From the NCBI RefSeq assembly GCF_014384885.1, contig NZ_JACRST010000010.1, forward strand, positions 1 to 64,000: a DNA stretch of 64,000 nucleotides, written 5' to 3'. Of this stretch, positions 42,746 through 51,965 are shown piece after piece. Origin of the DNA: Ligaoa zhengdingensis. Lineage in GTDB: Bacteria > Bacillota > Clostridia > Oscillospirales > Ruminococcaceae. The translations under genes were made by a program, and so were the position numbers. The notes below the pieces were generated by a model that was not told where the DNA came from, did no database searches, and saw nothing but the letters and a program-made list of their open reading frames with translations. The number at the start of each line of letters is the position of its first letter. Within the stretch, counting starts at the first letter, position 1.

Positions 42746-45700
42746 ATGACAAAAGATCTGGTAACCCAGGTAAAGCAATATTTGAGCGGTCACAAACGGC
42801 GAAACCGCTTTGCGGCGATTCTGTGCGTCCTTTCGTTGACGACTGTGCTCGGCGTGTCTTTGATGATGACGATGCCCGCAATCAGCCTGGAGCAGGCCGA
42901 ACCGCTCCTCGAAACCGACGTCACAAGCGCGGTGCAGGGCGCGGGCATCACCGTGCGTGTCACCGCAGCCGCACAACCCAAACAGGATGAAACCTATTTC
43001 CTGCTGTCGTCGGAGAACTGGAACGCGGGTCTTGCGGATATCCACGAGTTCACCGGCGATGTGGCGGAGGTCGCTGCGGACGACGGTTCCATCCTGGAGC
43101 TCCACCGCGTCCCTGGCGAGAACGGGGATGCGGACTATTGGTTCTGCCTGGAGCAGGGGCGCGCGGTTTCGTTCGATCTCCACTGCGCTGTGCGTGAAGC
43201 CGCGGCCCAGCCGGAGGACGTGACCAAGCCCGGGGAGGATCCCGCTGCGCCCGCCGATGAACCGGAGCCGGCGCAGCCCGAGGCGGAGAGCAGCGCACCC
43301 GAAGAGGAAAACAGCGCGTCCGCACCCGGGGAAGAGCCCGCGCAGGCCGGGGAGGAAGCCGCCGATGAACCGGAACCCACGCAGCCCGAGGACGCGGCCC
43401 TGCCCGAAGCGGAGAGCAGCGCGCCCGAAGAGAAAAACAGCGCATCCGCACCCGGGGAAGAGCCCGCGCAGGCCGGGAAGGAAGCCACCGATGAGGTGGT
43501 CGTAGAGGCGGACAAGTCCGGGGAGAAACCCGCCGCGCCCGCCGATGGACCGGAGCTAGCGCAGCCTGAGGACGTGGCCCCGCCCGAGGCGGAGAGCAGC
43601 GCATCCGAAGAGGAAAACAGCGAGGAAAACAGCGCATCCGCGCCCGAGGAAGAACCCGCGCAGGAGGTCCAGCCGGAGGCCGTGGCCTCCATGACCATCA
43701 CGGCGGGCGGCGGCGGGACGCTGGACGAAGCGGCCGCCGCTGTGGAAGGGCGGAAAGCCGACGCGGAGTACCGCCCGCTGGTACTCACCTGGCTGGCGGA
43801 GGAGCCGCTCGCCGAGCAGACGCTCACAGCGTCCCTCTTCACGGACGAAACGGGGGAACATCCCCTCGCCGGGGAGGGAACTCTCATCACCGTGAGCGGC
43901 GCACTCCCGCAGGGCGCATCGGTCCGGGCCTATCCGGTGCCGGTGCAGATGGAGGATGCCACAGTTTTGGGCGCGTACGATATCACCATCTACCGGCCGG
44001 ACGGAAGCGCCTTTGAGCCGCGCGCGGGCCTCCCCCTGACGGTCGAAATCCGCCTGCCGCAGATGGCGGCGGATGGGGCGCCCCCCGCGGATTATGCCGT
44101 CTACTACGTCCCCGAGAGCGGAGGCCCAGAAGGGATCGAGGCGACCGCGGAGGACGGCGGCGTCCGGTTTTCGGCCAGCCATTTCTCCACCTATGCGGTG
44201 GTGAGCCCCGCGGCAGAGGCGCCGGCGGGCGATATGAATTTACAGGTGGTCAAGCAGTGGTCGGACGGCAACAGCGCCCATTCCGGCGATTCCGTCGAGG
44301 TGCGCCTGTATGCGAACAGCGAGCCCACCGGACGGACGCTCACATTAAACGCCGGCAACGAATGGACCGGCGCGTTTGAGGGCCTTTCGCCCGAGGATGC
44401 GGAAGGCCAGCCGATCGACTATTCGGTGCGCGAGGAGGACGTGGCCGGGTATCTGGCCGCGTACCACACCGAGACAATCCCCGGCGGGGACACCTGGGAG
44501 GAGGTCACAACGCTGGAGGACGGCGGCGTCTACCGGTTTGTGGCCGACGGACAGGCCCTGGCCTGCTACAGCTCGGGCAACAGTTTGCAGGCTGCGCAGG
44601 ACGACGCGGCAGACGAGCTGCAGCAGTGGACCGCCACCGCCGTGGATGGCGGCTTCCGGCTGGCCAACGTCTCCAGGGGTAACCGGTGGATCCGCTACAA
44701 CAGCGGTTTCACAACGGCAACCAACGCTGGCAACAGCTCCGCCCTACAGCTCGACGCGAGCGGCCGGCTGTATTATGCCAGCAGGAACAGCACGCGCTAT
44801 GTCCGGGTGTGGCCGATTTTGGGCACCATCGACGACACCACTTCTTCCTCCCTCGCCACGCGGTTCACCGTGTACAAAAAGGGCGAGGCCAGGCCGGACA
44901 GCTACAAAGTGACCATCACCAACTGGAAGGTGGAGGAGCCCCTCGACGACTTCAAGCTGCAACATCACAAGAGGGTCGATTACCTGGGCGACGGGCAAAA
45001 CCCCGACACCGCCCTCACCGGCGACGGCTTCTACCGCCTCTACCTGGATATCAGCGGCCGCCAGCAGCCGGTGGATCTGTTGCTGGTCGTGGATCAGTCC
45101 AACAGCATGCAGGAAAACGAGGACATGCGGGACGACGAAGGAAACCGGATCAACCGGATCGCCGCGGTCAACAACCTGCTCAGCGGCAACGACGGGTTCA
45201 TCCGAACATTTTTAAGCCTGAACGAGCAAAACCAGATTGCAATCAGCACGTTCGGCGGAAAATTTTACAAAAACGGCGTGGACGGCGACCGCTTTACCGA
45301 CACGGACTACGCGGATGGCTACCGGTATACGACCGACAGCAGCGTCTACCGGGGATGGGGGCGCGACGGCGATGCGACAGACCTGAAGGCCCTCGTGGAC
45401 GGCACCAACTATGAGGCCGGCCTGCTGCGCGCCGAGGAGATGTTCAGCCTCCCGGCGGTTCAAAACAACGGGCACAAAAAGATCATGGTGTTTTTAAGCG
45501 ATGGCGGGCCCACCTATTATATCGACGACGATGGAGACCGCCAGGGCGACGGCTCCACAGAGAACGTGCGTGAGGTGATCAGCGGGACAGAGGACGCGGT
45601 CGATGCGTTCTGCACGGCCAACAGCGGCGTCACGATCTATTCGATCGGGTTCGGGAGCAGCCTCAATGCGGACGTGCTCGAGTACATGGCGAAGCGGGGA

Positions 45701-46702
45701 AACGGCGCCTACTATGCCGCTGCAAACTTCAGCGGGCTGGAGGAGGCGTTGGCGCAGGTCATCCAGCAGAGCAAAAACACCGATGTGACCATCTCGGACA
45801 GCATGAGCGCCTATGTGCGGCTGCCCGAAGGGCAATCGGACGTCAAGATGACCATGAAGGCCCCCAACAGCGAAGAGCCCGTCGTCCTCTACGAAAACGG
45901 CGCGGTCACTGAGGCGGGGGAGGGCATCCTCGAGGATGTGATCTACACCCCATCGCAGGAGGAGGATTCGACCGGCACGGTCGAGGCCAGGTTCTGCGAG
46001 GGCTACTTCCTCAACGCCGCGTATGTATACACCCTTTCTTTCAATGTGGAGGTGACCGAAGCCGCCTACCAGAAGTACCTGGAGACGGGCGAATATCCCC
46101 ATATTGGCGATCCGGACACCGATTACGGGGAGGACGGCGCCAGCGCGGGGCAGGCGGGTTTCCGCTCCAACCTCTCCGCTGAGGTGTCCTATGTGGTGGA
46201 CGGCAGCGCCTATTCCGAACAGTACGGCCATCCCGTGGTGCAGATCGTCACCGGCGAGCTCGCGATTGTCAAACACGGGGAAACCGCGGACGGCCCGCTG
46301 CTGCCCGGCGCGGGATTTGCACTTTACCGGGCCGAGCTGGTGGACGGGGAATGGGTCAAAACCGGCGACGCGCTCCGGGAGGGTGCGACCAGTGCAACCG
46401 GCACGCTCACGTTTACCGGCTTGTTGCCGGGGCGGTACCTGCTTTACGAAACCCAAGCCCCCACCGGCTACAAGCTCCCCAAGGAACCCTGGAGGGTCGA
46501 GGTGACCGCGCAGGGGGTCTCTGTCGAGGGGCTCACACCGTCCGACGGCGCGTACGCCATCATCAATGCAGTTTCCTATGTCCTGCCGAGCACCGGCGGG
46601 CGCGGCGCTGCCCCGGTATGTCTTACCGGCCTTCTCCTGGCAGCAGGTTCGTATTTGTTGCTGAAGAAGCATCGTTCCAGACGGTCAATGAGGGGTGATT
46701 GA
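42746..46702 (+). CDS. LPXTG-anchored VWA-containing pilus tip adhesin
   Basis: 1318 residues. N-terminal export helix about 22-44; acidic Pro/Glu/Ala/Ser repeats about 155-310; Cna-B-like region from about 495; inserted lectin-like segment about 575-715; VWA domain from about 775 with MIDAS start VVDQSNSM; a second Cna-B domain about 1170-1270 with YLLYETQAPTGYKLP; cell-wall sorting signal LPSTG at about 1280, hydrophobic helix and KKHRSRR tail. This is the layout of tip pilins (RrgA/PilA type). It is followed by the major pilin and sortase. Confidence 0.93.
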   Translation: MTKDLVTQVKQYLSGHKRRNRFAAILCVLSLTTVLGVSLMMTMPAISLEQAEPLLETDVTSAVQGAGITVRVTAAAQPKQDETYFLLSSENWNAGLADIHEFTGDVAEVAADDGSILELHRVPGENGDADYWFCLEQGRAVSFDLHCAVREAAAQPEDVTKPGEDPAAPADEPEPAQPEAESSAPEEENSASAPGEEPAQAGEEAADEPEPTQPEDAALPEAESSAPEEKNSASAPGEEPAQAGKEATDEVVVEADKSGEKPAAPADGPELAQPEDVAPPEAESSASEEENSEENSASAPEEEPAQEVQPEAVASMTITAGGGGTLDEAAAAVEGRKADAEYRPLVLTWLAEEPLAEQTLTASLFTDETGEHPLAGEGTLITVSGALPQGASVRAYPVPVQMEDATVLGAYDITIYRPDGSAFEPRAGLPLTVEIRLPQMAADGAPPADYAVYYVPESGGPEGIEATAEDGGVRFSASHFSTYAVVSPAAEAPAGDMNLQVVKQWSDGNSAHSGDSVEVRLYANSEPTGRTLTLNAGNEWTGAFEGLSPEDAEGQPIDYSVREEDVAGYLAAYHTETIPGGDTWEEVTTLEDGGVYRFVADGQALACYSSGNSLQAAQDDAADELQQWTATAVDGGFRLANVSRGNRWIRYNSGFTTATNAGNSSALQLDASGRLYYASRNSTRYVRVWPILGTIDDTTSSSLATRFTVYKKGEARPDSYKVTITNWKVEEPLDDFKLQHHKRVDYLGDGQNPDTALTGDGFYRLYLDISGRQQPVDLLLVVDQSNSMQENEDMRDDEGNRINRIAAVNNLLSGNDGFIRTFLSLNEQNQIAISTFGGKFYKNGVDGDRFTDTDYADGYRYTTDSSVYRGWGRDGDATDLKALVDGTNYEAGLLRAEEMFSLPAVQNNGHKKIMVFLSDGGPTYYIDDDGDRQGDGSTENVREVISGTEDAVDAFCTANSGVTIYSIGFGSSLNADVLEYMAKRGNGAYYAAANFSGLEEALAQVIQQSKNTDVTISDSMSAYVRLPEGQSDVKMTMKAPNSEEPVVLYENGAVTEAGEGILEDVIYTPSQEEDSTGTVEARFCEGYFLNAAYVYTLSFNVEVTEAAYQKYLETGEYPHIGDPDTDYGEDGASAGQAGFRSNLSAEVSYVVDGSAYSEQYGHPVVQIVTGELAIVKHGETADGPLLPGAGFALYRAELVDGEWVKTGDALREGATSATGTLTFTGLLPGRYLLYETQAPTGYKLPKEPWRVEVTAQGVSVEGLTPSDGAYAIINAVSYVLPSTGGRGAAPVCLTGLLLAAGSYLLLKKHRSRRSMRGD

Positions 46703-46753
46703 CGGTTTGACCTGCTTTTTTGGGATAAAAAACATAAAGAAAAGGAAGCGAGG

Positions 46754-48385
46754 ATGGTTTTGATGAAGAAGACAGTAAAGACCCTATCCGCCCTGACATT
46801 GGCGCTAGCGCTGGTATGCTCCACCTGCACGGCGTTCGCCGCGAGCACGCCGGCAGACGGCAGTGAGGCAGCCGCACCTGCGGCCGATTCCACCGCGAGC
46901 GTGACGGTGGCCACCGCGAACGCGAACGATGCGCTCTCGGCCTATCGAGTGGTGGACGCGGCGTTTGACCCTGATGCAAACACCCTGACCTATTCGTTCA
47001 CCGATCTGTTTGAGAATTTCCAAGCGTCGGAGATGGGCGCGGCCTACGAAAACATGACAGTGGAAGCCTACTGCGATTTGGAGGACAACAGCTCCGCGCT
47101 GGAAGCGCTGCTGGGCGCGTTCTCCGCGTACATCAGGAGCCAGGAGCCCCCGGTTCAATCCGACTATACCGAAACGACCAATGACAGCGGCGCGGCGACC
47201 TTCCAGGAAGTCGCAATGGGCCAGTACATCATCCTGGGCTCGGGCAACAGCCAGGGCGCATATGTGTATCAGACGGTGACCGCCGAAGTCGTGCCCGAGA
47301 TCGTGGATGACGAGTATGTCCTTTACCCCGCTTATTCCGTTGCGATGAAGACGGCGCAGCCCACGGCTGAAAAGGCGGTGACCAATCTCGTGCAGGACGG
47401 GCAGGGTTGGACCGCCAGCATCGGCGACGTCATCAACTATGAGCTGACGGCCACGATCCCCACCTATTCGGCGGGCGCGACCAACACCACCTTCTACATG
47501 TACGATGCGCTGGCCGATGGGCTGACCCTCAAGGCGGACAGCGTCGCTGTGAAGGGCTTTACCGGGCCGGAGGACACAGAGGGCGCCGTTCTCACCGCTG
47601 GGGAGGACTACTTTGTCACCACCGAGGGCCAGGTGCTGACCATCCGCTTTGTGTACGACGAGATTAAGTCTTACACCTCCTTGACCGCCGCCTACAGCGC
47701 GGAGCTGGACAACGACGCGGCCATCGGCGAAGCGGCAGAAAGCGGACACAAAAACGAGAACACCTACACCCTGGTGTACAGCAACGACCCGTTCAATGGT
47801 TCCACCAAGGCCGAGGCCACGGATCCCGCCGAAGTGGAGGGCGGCTACGGGAAGGATGAAAACACCGTGGACGTCTTTACTTACGGCCTGGTGATCGAAA
47901 AGTACAAAGATGGCGAGCCGAGCACCAAGCTGAAGGGCGCGACGTTTGAAATCTACAAGGCGGCGGATGTCGCGGACGGTGAGGTCAATGCCGATGCGGA
48001 ACCGATCGAGACCATCACGACCGACAAAGACGGTTATGCCGCCTTTGCGGGCCTGGCCAAGGGCAAATATTACCTCAAAGAGACCGTGGCCCCCACCGGC
48101 TATAAGCTGATGCCCGACCTGGCCAGCTTTACGATCGGAACGCCGAATGAGGACAACGGCGCAGGGTATGCCAAAGTCACCAGCGAGGGCGACAAAATCA
48201 CGGTGGCAGAGGGCACTGCGGTAGACGGCTACTGGAAAGTGGACATCGCCAACACCCCGGGCGCCACGCTGCCCACCACCGGCGGCATGGGCACCGTGGT
48301 GTTCACCGGCGTGGGCGCCACGCTGATGCTGGGCGCGGCTGTCCTGCTCATCACCAAAAAGCGCCTGACGAACAAAGAAAAATAA
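46754..48385 (+). CDS. major pilin, SpaA/SpaH-type isopeptide-forming
   Basis: 543 residues. Cleavable signal peptide (MKKTVKTLSALTLALALVC...AFAAS), internal domains with the isopeptide pattern, E-box YLKETVAPTGYKL, and sorting signal LPTTG at about 506 with a membrane helix and KKRLTNKEK tail. It is the polymer-forming shaft subunit by size and position. The usual YPK pilin motif is not obvious; TLVYSNDPF lies in the middle of the protein. AAGGAAG precedes the ATG at 46754. Confidence 0.93.
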   Translation: MVLMKKTVKTLSALTLALALVCSTCTAFAASTPADGSEAAAPAADSTASVTVATANANDALSAYRVVDAAFDPDANTLTYSFTDLFENFQASEMGAAYENMTVEAYCDLEDNSSALEALLGAFSAYIRSQEPPVQSDYTETTNDSGAATFQEVAMGQYIILGSGNSQGAYVYQTVTAEVVPEIVDDEYVLYPAYSVAMKTAQPTAEKAVTNLVQDGQGWTASIGDVINYELTATIPTYSAGATNTTFYMYDALADGLTLKADSVAVKGFTGPEDTEGAVLTAGEDYFVTTEGQVLTIRFVYDEIKSYTSLTAAYSAELDNDAAIGEAAESGHKNENTYTLVYSNDPFNGSTKAEATDPAEVEGGYGKDENTVDVFTYGLVIEKYKDGEPSTKLKGATFEIYKAADVADGEVNADAEPIETITTDKDGYAAFAGLAKGKYYLKETVAPTGYKLMPDLASFTIGTPNEDNGAGYAKVTSEGDKITVAEGTAVDGYWKVDIANTPGATLPTTGGMGTVVFTGVGATLMLGAAVLLITKKRLTNKEK

Positions 48386-48458
48386 GAAACGGCATTTGCT
48401 GCCTGCGGGCCGGGTGCGGCGACCTCCGCGCCCGGCTGACGGCGGCAGGGGGAGGCCT

Positions 48459-49292
48459 ATGAGAAAGCATCTATCCACCATCATCTTAATCACCGTCTTT
48501 TTTGTAGGCCTTTCCGTGCTGCTGTACCCCACGGTCAGCAACTATCTCAACCAGAGCAACGCGACCCACGCCATCGGGAATTACGACCAGGTACTCAACT
48601 CCATGGGCGACGAGGAAAACGGGAAGTTGCTCGCCCGCGCGCAGGAGTACAACTGCGAGCTGGCTGCTCACCCGCCGCGCCTGGTGAACGGCGAACCTGA
48701 AGGGGAGGACTACCGGGCCCTCCTCGACGTCACCGGGAACGGCATGATCGGGTATCTCACCATCAAGCGCCTGGGGGTGATGCTGCCGGTCTACCACGGC
48801 ACTTCCGAGCGGGTGCTGTCGTCCGCGGCGGGGCACCTGGAGGGCAGCTCCCTGCCGGTGGGCGGGGCGAGTACCCACGCGGTCATCACCGGACACCGCG
48901 GCCTGCCCGCAGCCAAGCTCTTCACCGACCTGGACCAGTTGGAAATAGGGGATACCTTTACGGTCACCACCCTGAACCAGACCCTGACCTATGAGGTGGA
49001 CCAGATCAAGATTATGTTGCCCGAGGAGACGGACGACCTGGCGATTCTGCCCGGGGAGGACCATGTCACGCTGGTGACCTGCACCCCCTACGCGGTCAAC
49101 ACCCACCGCCTGCTGGTGCGCGGGGTCGCGGTAGACGCGCCGCATCAAATGCGCATCGCGGCCGACGCGGTGCAGGTCGACCCCGTGATCGTGGCGCCCT
49201 GCGTGGCGGCGCCGCTGCTGTTGATCTTGCTGTGCTTCCTGCTATTTTCCGGGCGGGGTGCAAAAAAACAGGGAAATTCCAGAAGGGACTGA
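48459..49292 (+). CDS. class C (pilus-polymerising) sortase
   Basis: 277 residues. N-terminal and C-terminal membrane helices, catalytic His in ITGHRGLP, catalytic Cys in TLVTCTPYAVNTHR with the trailing Arg of RLLVRG. The C-terminal hydrophobic helix is typical of class C enzymes that cross-link pilins. The start MRKHLST at 48459 follows GGGGGAGG. The stop codon directly abuts the start of the basal pilin. Confidence 0.95.
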   Translation: MRKHLSTIILITVFFVGLSVLLYPTVSNYLNQSNATHAIGNYDQVLNSMGDEENGKLLARAQEYNCELAAHPPRLVNGEPEGEDYRALLDVTGNGMIGYLTIKRLGVMLPVYHGTSERVLSSAAGHLEGSSLPVGGASTHAVITGHRGLPAAKLFTDLDQLEIGDTFTVTTLNQTLTYEVDQIKIMLPEETDDLAILPGEDHVTLVTCTPYAVNTHRLLVRGVAVDAPHQMRIAADAVQVDPVIVAPCVAAPLLLILLCFLLFSGRGAKKQGNSRRD

Positions 49293-50276
49293 ATGAGGAT
49301 GAGAATCAAATTAAAACGGTGGATCATGGCGCTGCTGGCGGGGCTGTTCTGCGGCCTTGCCGTGATCCAGCTCTCCCCGCCGGTCTGTGCGGCGGGCTAT
49401 CTACAGCCCAATCGGGAGGCGTCTCTTTCCCTGCTCTATCAGATTCGCGGCAGCGGGGTGGCGGGCCTCAAGGTGCACCTCTACCGCGTCGCAGAGATCA
49501 GCGAAACGGCTGATTTTACCCTGTCGGGCGATTTCGCCGGATATCCGGTGGAGCTCGGCGATTTGCAAACCAGCTCGGCGTGGGAGGCCGCAGCCGAGAC
49601 CCTGGCGGCCTACGCGGCGGCGGATGGCCACACGGCGCTGCGGGATGCATCCAGCGGCGCACAGGGGGAAGTGACCTTCGGCGAGCTGCAAACGGGGCTC
49701 TACCTCGTGGTGACCGACCTGTGGCGGCAGGGGAGAAAGCGCATCGCCTTCGACCCGTTTTTGATTTCCCTGCCCAGCCTGAACGAGGAGGACGCCTGGG
49801 TCTACGACGTGCAGGCGTTCCCCAAGGGGGAATCCTACCAGACCTCCGGCCCCGGCGGGGACGACAAGATCACCTATCAGGTGGTGAAGCACTGGGAGGA
49901 CGCCGATCAGGATGCCCACCGCCCAAAGAACGTCACTGTGGAAATCAGGAAGGACGGGGAGTGGTACTCCACGCAGACGCTCTCCTCCGAGAACAGTTGG
50001 GCCTACACCTGGCGCGCCAGGGACGACGGCAGCACCTGGTGGGTGGTGGAACGGGATGTCCCCGACGCCTATCAGGTGCAGGTCTCCCGGGATGGGACGA
50101 TGCTGACCGTGACCAACCGTTACACCGGTCCGGGTTCCCCGGGGCAAGAACCGGGCGATAAGCTGCCCCAGACCGGGCAGCTCTGGTGGCCGGTGCCGCT
50201 GATGGCGGCGGCGGGCCTGGTTTTATTCGGCGCTGGCTGGGCGATGTGCATTAGAAAAAAGAATGAGGAGAAGTAG
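49293..50276 (+). CDS. LPXTG-anchored basal/minor pilin
   Basis: 327 residues. Signal peptide (LKRWIMALLAGLFCGLAV), an N-terminal pilin-like domain, then a Cna-B domain (YQVVKHWEDADQDAHRPKNV ... VTNRY), and sorting signal LPQTG at about residue 290 with helix and RKKNEEK tail. By size it is the basal or minor subunit anchoring the pilus to the wall. It starts directly at the sortase stop and overlaps the next sortase by 14 bp. Confidence 0.9.
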   Translation: MRMRIKLKRWIMALLAGLFCGLAVIQLSPPVCAAGYLQPNREASLSLLYQIRGSGVAGLKVHLYRVAEISETADFTLSGDFAGYPVELGDLQTSSAWEAAAETLAAYAAADGHTALRDASSGAQGEVTFGELQTGLYLVVTDLWRQGRKRIAFDPFLISLPSLNEEDAWVYDVQAFPKGESYQTSGPGGDDKITYQVVKHWEDADQDAHRPKNVTVEIRKDGEWYSTQTLSSENSWAYTWRARDDGSTWWVVERDVPDAYQVQVSRDGTMLTVTNRYTGPGSPGQEPGDKLPQTGQLWWPVPLMAAAGLVLFGAGWAMCIRKKNEEK

Positions 50277-50847
50277 GCTGGGCCTCCGCCTTATGCTTGC
50301 GGGGCTGGCGCTCATCATCGGCGCGTTCGCCCTGTTGCTTCACAACAGCCGCGTGGATCACAGGGCCGGGGAGGCGGCCGCCGCGGTTGTGCAAAAGCTG
50401 CAAACCGCCCTTCCGCCCGAGCCGGGCAGCCAGGCGGCTGCCGGTGCGGAGATGCCTGCGGTGGAAATCGACGGGTATACCTACATCGGCGTGCTCGACC
50501 TGCCCGACGGCGGGCCCTCCCTGCCCGTCCAATCGGCCTGGGACGAGGGCGGCGCGCTGGTTTCCCCCTGCCGTTACCAGGGCTCGGCCTACGACGGGTC
50601 GCTGATCGTCGCCGGACACAACTACAAGACCGGCTTCGGCCGGCTGTATGGCGTGGCCCCCGGCGACGCGGTCCGCTTCACCGATATGAACGGCGCGGTG
50701 TTTGAATACGTCGTATCCCAGCTTGAGACGGTGGACCAGTACGACCTGGCGGGCATGGAGCGCGGCGAGTGGGATATGACGTTGTTTTCCTGCACACTGG
50801 ATGGAAGGCGCCGCGTCGCGGTGCGGTGTGTGCGTGTGGACGGATGA
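50263..50847 (+). CDS. second sortase of the pilus locus
   Basis: 194 residues, one N-terminal membrane helix, sortase fold with His in IVAGHNYKTGF and Cys in TLFSCTLDGRRRVAVRC. The Cys motif is LFSC instead of the usual TLxTC, and there is no C-terminal helix. It is class B- or D-like and probably attaches the finished pilus to peptidoglycan. The 14-bp overlap with the basal pilin gene supports co-expression. Confidence 0.88.
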   Translation: MRRSRLGLRLMLAGLALIIGAFALLLHNSRVDHRAGEAAAAVVQKLQTALPPEPGSQAAAGAEMPAVEIDGYTYIGVLDLPDGGPSLPVQSAWDEGGALVSPCRYQGSAYDGSLIVAGHNYKTGFGRLYGVAPGDAVRFTDMNGAVFEYVVSQLETVDQYDLAGMERGEWDMTLFSCTLDGRRRVAVRCVRVDG

Positions 50848-50875
50848 AAGGGATTGCAGAAAGGGAGCGTTGACA

Positions 50876-51520
50876 TTGGGGCGGCTGATAGAGCTGAGCG
50901 GGGAGCGTTTTGGAAAGCTCACAGTGCTGCACCGGTCAGAGGAGCCGCATTCGCGGGTATATTGGACCTGCCGGTGCGACTGCGGGAATATCGTGGAGGC
51001 GACGACAAGCAACCTGAAAAGCGGTCATGTCGTGAGCTGCGGGTGCAGGCGTGTCAGCCCGTACATCGGCAAGCGGTACGGGAAGCTGGTGGTGTTGGAA
51101 AAGACGGAGGAGACAGTCCAGCACGGGAGTACGAAATCGCCCCTTTGGAAATGCCGGTGCGATTGCGGCAACATCGTGTTGGTGCGTTTGGATAGCCTCA
51201 CGTCGGGCACAACGCGGAGCTGCGGGTGCATGGCGGCGGAAAAGGTAGAGAAGATGCGCGAGGCCGCGGGATACATAGAAGGGACGCAGGTGACGCGAAT
51301 ACGGAAAATTATGGAACAGAATGCTGGGAAGGGCGAGGAGGTCATCGGGGTCACCTACCAGCAGAACAAGTGGCGGGCGATGATTAAATTCCAGGGGAAG
51401 AAGTACAACCTGGGGAGATACGACAACCGGGCGGAGGCGGCTGAGGCGCGCCGGTTTGCGGAAAAGGAGCTTTTCGGCGCGTTTTTGGAAAAACTCAGCA
51501 AGTCGGAAGGAAATGTCTAA
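50876..51520 (+). CDS. zinc-ribbon repeat and AP2-domain DNA-binding protein
   Basis: 214 residues; TTG at 50876 with AAAGGGAG 8 bases upstream. Two similar N-terminal units (GERFGKLTVLHR...CRCDCGNIVEA...SCGC and GKRYGKLVVLEK...CRCDCGNIVLV...SCGC), each with four Cys, then a C-terminal AP2-like domain (GVTYQQNKWRAMIKFQGKKY, LGRYDNRAEAAEARR). AP2 domains in bacteria occur mainly in phage and mobile-element proteins, often with HNH nucleases; no nuclease is seen here. It may be a relic of a mobile element beside the pilus locus. Confidence 0.8.
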   Translation: MGRLIELSGERFGKLTVLHRSEEPHSRVYWTCRCDCGNIVEATTSNLKSGHVVSCGCRRVSPYIGKRYGKLVVLEKTEETVQHGSTKSPLWKCRCDCGNIVLVRLDSLTSGTTRSCGCMAAEKVEKMREAAGYIEGTQVTRIRKIMEQNAGKGEEVIGVTYQQNKWRAMIKFQGKKYNLGRYDNRAEAAEARRFAEKELFGAFLEKLSKSEGNV

Positions 51521-51537
51521 CATCGAGATAACGAACA

Positions 51538-51564
51538 AAATCCCCCGGATCATCCGGGGGATTT
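51538..51564. terminator. bidirectional terminator
   Basis: ATCCCCCGGA, loop TCA, TCCGGGGGAT, flanked by A-rich and T-rich DNA, between the AP2 gene (plus) and the minus-strand gene at 51597. Confidence 0.85.
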
Positions 51565-51596
51565 ATATTTGTTGGCTATCAGCAAACGCCGGCCGG

Positions 51597-51932
51597 CTAC
51601 CCGGCCAGCAGGCAGTTCTCGCCGAACCACCGCGCGCCCAGTGCGCCCACCTTTACCGCCAGCCGCGCGCCCGCCGGGGCGAACGGGCTGGCCTTCTGCG
51701 CCCAGCCCGCGGCTGTGTTGAGCCACTCGAACGAAACGTCGTAGCGCGTGCCGAACACAGCCAGATCGAGGTGCAGCGGCTGCTCGGATTCCTCCAACTG
51801 CCACAGCGGCACGAACTCGCCGTATCCGGTCTCGCGGGTGTTGGCGTCGGCCACCGCGAACCCGCTCACCAGGCAACAGAGCAGCAGGGTGCAGATAAAC
51901 GCCAGCATAAAACAGCGCCATCTGATCTTCAT
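51597..51932 (-). CDS. hypothetical exported protein
   Basis: 111 residues with an N-terminal hydrophobic segment (CFMLAFICTLLLCCLVSGFAVA), so exported or membrane-anchored; the rest is a short soluble domain (LDLAVFGTRYDVSFEWL). Family not recognised. The start at 51932 (MKIRWRC) has GAGG 9 bases upstream; earlier ATGs at 51941/51938 crowd it. It lies 34 bp downstream of spoIIP and is probably co-transcribed, suggesting a sporulation role by context only. Confidence 0.7.
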   Translation of the reverse strand: MKIRWRCFMLAFICTLLLCCLVSGFAVADANTRETGYGEFVPLWQLEESEQPLHLDLAVFGTRYDVSFEWLNTAAGWAQKASPFAPAGARLAVKVGALGARWFGENCLLAG

Positions 51933-51965
51933 TTTCATCATCCTCGCGTTTTTTCTTTCCTTTTG

